DNA from: an uncultured bacterium
Lineage (GTDB): Bacteria > Patescibacteriota > Patescibacteriia > Patescibacteriales > Patescibacteriaceae
Assembly (NCBI GenBank): GCA_937868555.1
Contig: CALMNI010000020.1
Span: 1-14,435 of the forward strand
Direction of reading: 5' to 3'
Length of the DNA: 14,435 nt
Shown: positions 6,843 through 13,110 of the stretch, one piece after another
Layout: each line of letters opens with the position of its first letter
Numbering within the stretch: position 1 is the stretch's first letter
The notes under the pieces: generated by a model
Told to the model about the DNA's origin: nothing
Seen by the model: the letters and a program-made list of their open reading frames with translations, nothing else
Databases searched by the model: none
Position numbers and translations under genes: made by a program

Positions 6843-6873
6843 AAAAACCCGCCGCTTCAAGCGGCGGGTTTTT
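6843..6873. terminator. Bidirectional intrinsic terminator between cspA-type gene and GT gene
   Basis: A perfect 13-bp stem (AAAAACCCGCCGC paired with GCGGCGGGTTTTT) with a TTCAA loop. The T-run on the right serves the plus-strand cold-shock gene and the A-run on the left serves the minus-strand glycosyltransferase ending at 6884, so it can stop transcription from both sides. Confidence 0.93.
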
Positions 6874-6883
6874 ATTTAGTCTG

Positions 6884-9097
6884 CTATAAAATAATACGAC
6901 TAAGCAAATACGACAGCGTTGATTCCGCTCCCTCGTTTAAATTCACTTCCTTTTCCCGCAAACCGTCGTAACAGCCTCCTGAAGATTGGTCATACATAAT
7001 GCGCCCGGACACATTGCCTCCTAAAAACCAATCAAAAGCCTTGAAGGCATATTTCTGATATTGATGTTCATTCGTAAGCTCATACATAGTTTTGCAGACT
7101 GCAACCATTGCCGCCGTATCTTCGGGCTGCTGATCAAAGCGGTGCCTATATCCGCCTCTTTTAAACCACCCATCCTGCCCTATAGGAACATACAGGCCAT
7201 GCTCAAAAGTATTATCTATTAAAAAATCCAAAGTTTTTTTGCCAACAGCAAAGTAGTCTTTGTTACCGGTAATTTTATAGCCAATAAGCAAAGCCTCTGG
7301 AATAATACCATTCGAATAGGCTAGAATGGGCTCAAACCAATCCCATTCTTTAGTTGAATGCTCCTCATAGGACAATATGAGCGCATCGCAAGCGGCCCGT
7401 AACTTTCCAAGATATACAAGATTTTTTTCTTGTTCAAGAAAAACTGCCAAACTTTTGATATACGAAGCGATGGCTCGAGGAGAAGAAAGCGATTCAACAT
7501 GCGCAAGACTCTGTTCATAAAGCTGTCGAGCCTTGCGGCGCATTTCTTCCGGCAAAGAAACCGTAGTTGCCGCAACCGCCAAGGCATGAACCGCGCGAGC
7601 ATTGGCCTCTTGTAAATTTTCCGTATTATTTTGTTCGTCGCTTAATATTTTTTCTTGGGTAACATAATTTTCAAAACTGCCGTCTGTATTTTGTACAAAT
7701 TCCATAAAATCCAAATAAACGCGAGCCAGCTTCAATGATGTTGGCGACTTGGTCTGATCATAATACATTGCCGTAAAACGCAAAGCGCGCGCATTATCAT
7801 CAAGAGTGTAGCCGGATTGTTTATCAGGTTCAGTCAAATGAGTGAATTGAATAATTCCAAAATCATCAGTCAGTCGTTTAAGATGGCGAAGACTAACGCG
7901 TGGAATGCGTTTTTCATTTTCCTTGAGCCCAGGAACTTTTTTGGCAAAAGCACGAATATATGCAATGGCGACATTACCCCAAGTCATGTTACGAGTTTTA
8001 AAATAGGCATACTTGCCCATCTGCTGGCGCAGAGCAGCGTTATCAAGCAAGCGCAATAAGGCGTCACTAATTTCTTGAGAGTTTTTAAATCCAACCAAAA
8101 TACCAGCCTCAGAACCTACATCTTCCTTGGCTTGAGCAAAAGAAGTTGCTACCACCGGCCGCCCCGTTCCTAAGGCATACGTGAGCGTACCGGAAACCGC
8201 CTGATCAGGATTGAGCGGGGTTGAAATATAAATATCACTGGCCTGAAGAAACGTCAGTAATTTACTTGTTTTTAAATATGAATCTACAAACTTCACTATG
8301 GATTCAAGCCCCAAAGCGGCAATACGCTTTTTTAAGTATTCTCTATAGGCCTCACCTTCCCGCTTGCGTATATCAGGATGAGTAGCGCCAATGACAAGAT
8401 ATTGAATATGAGGATGACGTTTCACAACTGCGGGCAAAGCTTCGATAACATACTCGATTCCTTTATCAGGACCAAGTAAACCAAAGGTTGAAAGAATAAC
8501 TCTATCAAGGGGCAATTGTAGTATTTTTTTTGCCGGAGCACTCGACTTATACAAAGCGGGATGTATGCCATGAGGAATGATTGTTATTGCATCCGTTTCA
8601 ATTTTATACACCTGCTCTAATATCAGCTTAGATGCTTCGGTCATTACAATAATAATTTCTGCCCGCTTCGCTAGCGATGCAACAATGCGAAGCATCTGTT
8701 CTGAAGGCTGAGGCAAAACTGTGTGAAAAGTTATGGCCAAAGGCTTGGTTAAAGCAGCAGTAAATTCCAATATATACTCCCCCATGTCTCCACCAAATAT
8801 ACCAAACTCATGCTGGATACTAACTAATTTCACATGCGCCGCTTTATTTAGCCTTAAAGCTATTTTCGAATAAGCGTTTTTATCATGTTTAGGAAAAGCT
8901 GCTATAACACTTTTGGGGTACTTATTGATAACTGTTTCATCGTCATTGACTGCAACAATCCTCGACTCAATGCCTGGAGCAAAGAGCTGATTAAAGGTCG
9001 TTGATAAATCGCGTGTGAATGTGGCCAGCCCGCACTGCTGGGGCGGGAAAGTAGACAAAGACACAATCCACGCTTTGTTGGGTTGTTTGGATATCAT
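6884..9097 (-). CDS. GT4 glycosyltransferase fused to a C-terminal alpha/alpha-barrel domain
   Basis: A 737-residue two-domain protein. Residues 1 to about 390 form a GT-B family 4 transferase: N-terminal loop STFPPQQCGLATFTRDL, SIQHEFGIFGGDMGEY, acceptor-side FHTVLPQP, ITIIPHGI, the hinge FGLLGPDKGIEYVIEALP, and the nucleotide-sugar site NPDQAVSGTLTYALGTGRPV, where the usual first Glu of the E-x7-E motif is not seen. Residues about 400-737 are helical repeats like the (alpha/alpha)6 toroids of sugar epimerases and glycosidases, with FGIIQFTHL, GYTLDDNARAL, EWDWFEPILAYSNGIIPEA, FDQQPEDTAAM and NEGAESTLSYLL, as in other GTs of this fused type. The start is taken at the ATG at 9097; a GTG at 9121 would add eight residues and sits 9 nt after the GH130 stop. 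It follows the GH130 gene, so both probably act on one (manno-type) glycan. Sugar donor and product are unproven. Confidence 0.88.
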   Translation of the reverse strand: MISKQPNKAWIVSLSTFPPQQCGLATFTRDLSTTFNQLFAPGIESRIVAVNDDETVINKYPKSVIAAFPKHDKNAYSKIALRLNKAAHVKLVSIQHEFGIFGGDMGEYILEFTAALTKPLAITFHTVLPQPSEQMLRIVASLAKRAEIIIVMTEASKLILEQVYKIETDAITIIPHGIHPALYKSSAPAKKILQLPLDRVILSTFGLLGPDKGIEYVIEALPAVVKRHPHIQYLVIGATHPDIRKREGEAYREYLKKRIAALGLESIVKFVDSYLKTSKLLTFLQASDIYISTPLNPDQAVSGTLTYALGTGRPVVATSFAQAKEDVGSEAGILVGFKNSQEISDALLRLLDNAALRQQMGKYAYFKTRNMTWGNVAIAYIRAFAKKVPGLKENEKRIPRVSLRHLKRLTDDFGIIQFTHLTEPDKQSGYTLDDNARALRFTAMYYDQTKSPTSLKLARVYLDFMEFVQNTDGSFENYVTQEKILSDEQNNTENLQEANARAVHALAVAATTVSLPEEMRRKARQLYEQSLAHVESLSSPRAIASYIKSLAVFLEQEKNLVYLGKLRAACDALILSYEEHSTKEWDWFEPILAYSNGIIPEALLIGYKITGNKDYFAVGKKTLDFLIDNTFEHGLYVPIGQDGWFKRGGYRHRFDQQPEDTAAMVAVCKTMYELTNEHQYQKYAFKAFDWFLGGNVSGRIMYDQSSGGCYDGLREKEVNLNEGAESTLSYLLSRIIL

Positions 9098-9130
9098 GTT
9101 TATAATGAAACGAACAAACACTGCGAAGTG

Positions 9131-10159
9131 TTACAGTAAAGGCGGATTTGCCTTTAATTCGGCTATTAATTCTTGCAGTTCTAAAGACTTGCAAGCGATG
9201 CGCGTATCAGCTGCTCCGTAATAAATGTATAAGCGACTATCTTCAATTATTGCACCCGTTGGAAACACAACATTGTCAACGTTACCTCTTTTTTCCCACT
9301 CCGCCATCGGTGAAAAAAGTGGATACGGCAAACGGCCAATAATTTTTTTAGGATTTTCAAGATCCAAAAGGGCGGCACCGGCCGAATAAATAATAGTACT
9401 TTCTGTGCGCTGCACACCATGATAAATTAGAAGCCAGCCCTCAGAGGTTTCTATAGGCGGGCACCCGCCGCCAATATATCTATTCTCAAACGCATAAGCC
9501 GGGTTTAAAAGCTCGGCGTCGCTAAATGCATCGAAATACGCTGCCCAATATTCCATTCCTAAATCTTCAAAAGATTTAAAAAATGCCACCTGTATGCTCG
9601 GCATGATTCTATGGATCAATACAAATTGGCCGTTTATTTTTTTTGGAAATATAAAAGCGTCCTTATCCCATACAGCAACATCAGAACCATTATAACGCAT
9701 AACTTGCTGCGCATATTCAAAATAACGCGAGGGCGGACGAAGACTTTTTTCAATACGAAGCAGCGCATCATGATAGGACAAATCCGGCGATATAGGGCCA
9801 TGTTTCTTAAAAGTAACAAGATCCGTACTCGTCGCATAAGCGACGCGGGCATTATTTCCGTCGTAGGCGGTATAAAACAAATAATATACGCCATCAACAT
9901 ACGTAATACGGGGGTCTTCTACTCCCTGTTTTTCATATTCATATTCAGGAAAAAGCACGGGAGTATCAAGCCGCAAAATTACCTTGTTTTCTTGTAACTG
10001 ACAATAGCCAATACAAGAAGAATTGCCAGCTTTGACAGCCCTATAAAACATGTGGACGATGCCATTCGCCCTTATGCATGCTGGATTAAAAACTCCATAG
10101 CTTTCAAAATCAAGCGTTGTTGGTTCAAGAATTATTCCTTCGTCTTTGATTGTAATCAT
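9131..10159 (-). CDS. GH130-family glycoside phosphorylase/hydrolase
   Basis: A 342-residue five-bladed beta-propeller enzyme of glycoside hydrolase family 130, whose members phosphorolyse (or in some subfamilies hydrolyse) beta-mannosides to mannose 1-phosphate. Visible landmarks are FNPACIR (24-30), the catalytic GVEDPRITYVDG (79-90) with the probable general acid D82, VYYLFYTAYDGNNARVAYA (91-109), LIHRIMPSI (181-189), GGGCPPIETSEGWLLIYHGV (230-249) and FPTGAIIEDSRLYIYYGAADT near the C-terminus. Retained HR and YHG residues favour a phosphorylase over a hydrolase, but that is inference. No signal peptide, so it acts inside the cell. It is the first gene of a unit with the GT4 fusion protein, an arrangement found in mannan or mannoside metabolism. 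Exact linkage (beta-1,2 or beta-1,4) cannot be told. Confidence 0.92.
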   Translation of the reverse strand: MITIKDEGIILEPTTLDFESYGVFNPACIRANGIVHMFYRAVKAGNSSCIGYCQLQENKVILRLDTPVLFPEYEYEKQGVEDPRITYVDGVYYLFYTAYDGNNARVAYATSTDLVTFKKHGPISPDLSYHDALLRIEKSLRPPSRYFEYAQQVMRYNGSDVAVWDKDAFIFPKKINGQFVLIHRIMPSIQVAFFKSFEDLGMEYWAAYFDAFSDAELLNPAYAFENRYIGGGCPPIETSEGWLLIYHGVQRTESTIIYSAGAALLDLENPKKIIGRLPYPLFSPMAEWEKRGNVDNVVFPTGAIIEDSRLYIYYGAADTRIACKSLELQELIAELKANPPLL

Positions 10160-10238
10160 ATAATCGTATGGCGCTTAGTGTAGCATTTTGACGCTAATCT
10201 GGATACTTGCCAAAAATAAGAAAAAGCACGGGTGCAAA

Positions 10239-10264
10239 ACAAAACCGGCGTATGCCGGTTTTGT
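10239..10264 (-). terminator. Intrinsic terminator of the secreted Met/His-rich protein gene
   Basis: A perfect 11-bp stem (ACAAAACCGGC / GCCGGTTTTGT) with a 4-nt loop lies 14 nt after the stop of the minus-strand gene 10279-10827. The minus-strand side ends in TTTTGTTTTG, a usable U-tract. Confidence 0.8.
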
Positions 10265-10278
10265 GTTCAAAATTATTA

Positions 10279-10827
10279 TTACTTAGTTGTTGTTTTGGAC
10301 ATAGACGGATTCATCATCCCTCCATGCTTTTCTCCCAATCCCATATGCCCGGGCTTGTGCGCTCCCCCCTTCTCCATTCCCATCATCATAAAACCAGCCG
10401 GGATCTTATTGTCGCTTGCCCATTTTTTCAATGAATCCATTTCTGTTTTCATTGCAGTCATACGTTCTTCCGGCGTCATGGTAGCTTTCTTTTGACTATC
10501 ATGCTTGGCCTTAAGCTCAGTCATTTTAGCAGTAATTAAATCAGCCTGAGCTTGCGTTAACTTTCCATTTTTTACAGCTGTAGCCAGGCGATCTTTCATG
10601 CCTTGCTCGCGCTTAGCCTCCATTGAGGCTCGCTGTTCGAGCATAACTTGATCAACAACCTTTTGCACGTCAGATGAGTTAAGATTAAATTTCGAAGCAA
10701 TGGTTGTAACAAGCGTGTCCATTGGCTTTGAGGAGTTAGAAGCAGCGCTCGCAAAACTTACTCCCGCCCCTAGAAGCACTAGAGTTAATACTGGTAAAAT
10801 GCCATACGAAATAACTTTCTTATTCAT
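10279..10827 (-). CDS. Secreted helical DUF2680-like protein with Met/His-rich tail
   Basis: A 182-residue protein with a signal peptide (MNKKVISYGILPVLTLVLLGAG then SFASA, cleavage near residue 29). The mature part is helical and charged: LVTTIASKFNLNSSDVQKVVDQVM (39-62) followed by RLATAVKNGKLTQAQADLI (80-98), a pattern that resembles DUF2680/YckD-type extracellular proteins found in Firmicutes and CPR genomes. Residues 145-173 are rich in Met, His and Gly (GFMMMGMEKGG, HKPGHMGLGEKHGG), which could bind soft metals such as copper; no defined metal motif is present. It is a one-gene unit with a terminator at its 3' end and a TATAAT (10848-10843) 15 nt before the ATG. It faces away from the unknown gene at 10968. 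Function is not known. Confidence 0.8.
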   Translation of the reverse strand: MNKKVISYGILPVLTLVLLGAGVSFASAASNSSKPMDTLVTTIASKFNLNSSDVQKVVDQVMLEQRASMEAKREQGMKDRLATAVKNGKLTQAQADLITAKMTELKAKHDSQKKATMTPEERMTAMKTEMDSLKKWASDNKIPAGFMMMGMEKGGAHKPGHMGLGEKHGGMMNPSMSKTTTK

Positions 10828-10967
10828 ATTTATACGTATTTAATTATAAGCTTTGAGGAAGGTGGATCCGCTTTCCTTGTATCTTCTAATACACCTTCCG
10901 CCCTTCTTTATTACATCTTAAGCGGGGCGCTTTAAATATAGGAATAAATACGATATACTAACAACAT
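10828..10967. other. Divergent intergenic region with an inverted repeat
   Basis: This 140-bp gap separates two divergently transcribed genes. It contains GGAAGGTG (10857-10864) and its reverse complement CACCTTCC (10892-10899), with a small GTAT/ATAC dyad between them, so either strand could fold into a branched hairpin or offer paired operator half-sites. A TATAAT for the left gene and a TATACT for the right gene lie at its two ends. No small ORF or known riboswitch was recognised. Confidence 0.45.
10954..10959 (+). promoter_or_regulatory. Candidate -10 element for the unknown gene at 10968
   Basis: TATACT ends 8 nt before the ATG. The hexamer 17 nt upstream is TTTAAA, a weak -35. There is no Shine-Dalgarno, so the transcript is likely leaderless. 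The TATACTAA core is identical to that before the HtrA-like gene. Confidence 0.4.
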
Positions 10968-11414
10968 ATGAACGCCGAAATGAAATCACTTACCCCCGAA
11001 AATAATTCGGAAAAGAAATCATTGAATTTGCAAGAAACTATTGATTTTCTTGCAAATAAAGGGATACAACCCTTGGCTGTTTTTAAACCCGGCGAACCGA
11101 TTTTATATGTTCTTGAAGAAATGGTACGCGCTGATGACGGTCCTTTTAAATGGCTGCCAGCGGCCGATCGTCCTAATGTTGTCCGTATGGACAGTCCAGA
11201 AGGTCTCAATCTTGATAAACCGCTTAATACCGAAGATCCAAATAGGATTGTCTACGTCCTCAAAAATAAATTCGGCAAAGCTGATTTTTATTCTATCGAT
11301 AGAGAAACTGGTATTCCAAAATTTGTCGCAACTGAAAGCAAGCTAAAAGCCTACCAGGTCAGAAAAGAATTGCTGTACTCGCCTAACGATGAGCTATTCC
11401 CCAAGGCAGAGTAA
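10968..11414 (+). CDS. Hypothetical cytoplasmic protein, 148 residues
   Basis: I do not recognise this protein. It starts MNAEMKSLTPENNSEKKS, a polar and probably disordered segment, then has a helix (LNLQETIDFLANKG, 19-32). A beta-rich region with PLAVFKPGEPILYVLEEM (35-52), NRIVYVLKNKFGKADFYSIDR (92-112) and a charged C-terminal helix follow. No signal peptide, TM segment, cysteine or known catalytic motif is present. Coding use looks real: it is the only long frame on either strand here, it is bounded by a -10-like element in front, and it ends 9 nt before the convergent swivel-domain gene. Alternative starts (M5) are possible. It is transcribed away from the secreted protein at 10279-10827 and shares no obvious pathway with its neighbours. 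Confidence 0.7.
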   Translation: MNAEMKSLTPENNSEKKSLNLQETIDFLANKGIQPLAVFKPGEPILYVLEEMVRADDGPFKWLPAADRPNVVRMDSPEGLNLDKPLNTEDPNRIVYVLKNKFGKADFYSIDRETGIPKFVATESKLKAYQVRKELLYSPNDELFPKAE

Positions 11415-11423
11415 GCTATTATC

Positions 11424-12485
11424 TTAAATCCTTCTTACTGTCCCCGTATTCGCATCTACTTCCAGCATATCGCCTTCTTTGAAGATTTTAGTGGCAATTT
11501 GCGTTCCAACAATACAAGGTTTTTTAAATTCGCGGGCTGTAATGGCTGCGTGCGATAAAATTCCTCCCGCTTCGGTAACTATTGCCGAGGCTTTTTCAAT
11601 AAGCGGCATAAATTCCGGCCGCGTCATGCCGGTAACTAAAATATCTCCTTCATTAAATTCTGTAATTGCATGAGGGTCGGGAACAATGCGCGCTATGCCT
11701 TGAACTTTTCCTCCATAGGCGCAAATCCCTTGAAGTTGTGAGATATCTTTTCCATTCTCCGCAACAAGCAAAGATTCTAATTGATCTACCTCCTCGCCAA
11801 GAAGCACTATTGTGTTATCATTTTCAAAATATAATGCACTCGCTTCAAAACGCGGTGCGAGAATGCCATCGCCCGGTAAGCTGCCCTTTTGCAGATAGGT
11901 TTCAAATTCTTCTAGCGTCAAACATGTTAAGAGATTACTATCACGATTTTCTTTCAAGGCGACAGCTTTCATTATATTTCTAAAAAATTCTTCGCTCTGG
12001 CTATATATTTTTTCAGAATATAAGCGCGCTGCGGTAAAATCAGGTAATAATTTTTCTAAATGCTCAGGCGGTAAAAAATCTATAGTTTTTTTCACAAAGA
12101 CATGATAAGCCAAATGACGCTCAAAAACCGGATAAAATTCTTGATACTGTTCCCAGCTAGGTATACTTAATTGCAGATTGTTCAATAAGGGCTCCAATAT
12201 ATCAGTGTTCTTTTGCAGTTCCAAACACATTTCTTGAGCATAGGAATAATCCCTTATTGATTTATCAGCTAAATATTTTCCTAAACTTCTAAATTCTTCA
12301 TTCGCTATGTAAAAAGAAACCGTTCCTTTGCGATGGATAAATAAGGTGTGGTTAAAACTAACACCGAGGATTCTTTGCAAAACAGCATGATACTGCGATC
12401 CCCAATATGAACAGGAAATAAAAGTATAGGAACCCGCCCAGCGCTGTAACCAGCCAATTTTTGCGATATATTCAAGGGTCGGCAT
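11424..12485 (-). CDS. Stand-alone PEP-utilising-enzyme mobile-domain protein (third copy, type A)
   Basis: A 353-residue protein ending in a phosphohistidine swivelling domain (about 252-353): CAYGGKVQGIARIV, GDILVTGMTRPEF, TEAGGILSHAAITAREF with acceptor H312, and GDMLEVDANTGTV. ATP-grasp and PEP-barrel domains are absent. Its N-terminal region shares with the protein at 4611-5657 the block FISCSYWGSQY (22-32; FLACSIFGHCY there), a W-x2-(F/Y) helix and a HLAYH helix (compare FFAYH), so the two are paralogues of one two-part architecture. It lies 29 nt behind an SRPBCC-fold gene on the same strand and may be cotranscribed, although TATTAT 7 nt before the ATG could give it its own leaderless transcript. 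Convergent with the gene ending at 11414; no terminator fits in the 9-nt gap. Substrate unknown. Confidence 0.85.
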   Translation of the reverse strand: MPTLEYIAKIGWLQRWAGSYTFISCSYWGSQYHAVLQRILGVSFNHTLFIHRKGTVSFYIANEEFRSLGKYLADKSIRDYSYAQEMCLELQKNTDILEPLLNNLQLSIPSWEQYQEFYPVFERHLAYHVFVKKTIDFLPPEHLEKLLPDFTAARLYSEKIYSQSEEFFRNIMKAVALKENRDSNLLTCLTLEEFETYLQKGSLPGDGILAPRFEASALYFENDNTIVLLGEEVDQLESLLVAENGKDISQLQGICAYGGKVQGIARIVPDPHAITEFNEGDILVTGMTRPEFMPLIEKASAIVTEAGGILSHAAITAREFKKPCIVGTQIATKIFKEGDMLEVDANTGTVRRI

Positions 12486-12514
12486 ACAGAATATAATAGA
12501 CTATATATACAAAT

Positions 12515-12961
12515 TTAATTTTCTGAAATCATTTTTAATTGTTCAAGCGCTTTAGGCCACGTCTCATTAAACATATCCTTATATTCAGCTGGCACGACCA
12601 GCTCTATAGACACTTCGGTGCCACCATTAACCTCTCTGAAGGCATAGTTCTCGAGTACTTCCTCGCCTGCCTGCGTCGGCCATATTGTTTCCTGGCCCTT
12701 TATTACTAAACCAAGATGCTGAATAGAAATATAGTCATACGGTCTATTCTCTCGTATGCGACTAATCATCCCCGATACGCTGCCGTCTTTCTCGGGTCCA
12801 AGAAAACGCATAGTGCTTCCCTCTTTCCAATTGCCTTCAAAATAAGAACCGCTCGGATTAAAAACCGAAGTCCACTTTCGGTATGTTTCATCAGCAAGCA
12901 TGGTTTCCCATACTTTTTGCCTGGGAGCATTAATTATAATAGAGAAATGCATTTTTTCCAT
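12515..12961 (-). CDS. SRPBCC-fold (AHSA1/START-like) protein
   Basis: A 148-residue single-domain protein of the SRPBCC superfamily, a helix-grip fold with a deep hydrophobic pocket. It begins with the typical FSIIINAPRQKVWETMLADETYRKWTS pattern (6-32: beta strand, NAP turn, kW helix). Next comes GSYFEGNWKEGSTMRFLGPEKDG (38-60), paired strands (GMISRIRENRPYDYISIQH, ENYAFREVNGGTEVSIEL), and the long C-terminal helix WPKALEQLKMISEN. AHSA1 members activate Hsp90, but bacterial ones mostly have unknown ligands or act in stress responses, and CPR genomes generally lack clear partners. No signal peptide. TAGAAT lies 6 nt before the ATG at 12961 as a possible -10. A start at M4 is also possible. 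It precedes the third swivel-domain gene by 29 nt. Confidence 0.87.
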   Translation of the reverse strand: MEKMHFSIIINAPRQKVWETMLADETYRKWTSVFNPSGSYFEGNWKEGSTMRFLGPEKDGSVSGMISRIRENRPYDYISIQHLGLVIKGQETIWPTQAGEEVLENYAFREVNGGTEVSIELVVPAEYKDMFNETWPKALEQLKMISEN

Positions 12962-13110
12962 ATAATCATTCTAATAATTTAGACTTTTACCATAGCAAAA
13001 AACATAAACCTTGGCCAACTTTCGCTACATAGCGCTAGGCTTGTCTTTTAAACTCAGAGGAGTACTATTACCGTTATATTAGTGCGCCTTTATTCACTAA
13101 CAATACATGT
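12962..13110. other. Divergent intergenic region with small dyads
   Basis: This 149-bp gap lies between the divergent SRPBCC and 13111 genes. It holds the palindromes TTGGCCAA (13011-13018) and TAGCGCTA (13030-13037), the latter overlapping CGCTA-CA-TAGCG (13023-13034), possible operator half-sites. A weak promoter for the right-hand gene (TTGTCT at 13041-13046, 16 nt, TACTAT at 13063-13068) and the CGCCTTTATTCACT element (13085-13098) follow. Confidence 0.35.

Noticed and set aside
9098..9121. GTG start at 9121 for the glycosyltransferase
   Set aside because: The ATG at 9097 is nearer the conserved core and keeps all motifs; neither has a Shine-Dalgarno, so the longer form remains possible.
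9611..9997. 128-residue plus-strand reading frame inside the GH130 gene
   Set aside because: It lies fully antisense to a clearly conserved enzyme, has a basic low-complexity composition and no promoter or family features.
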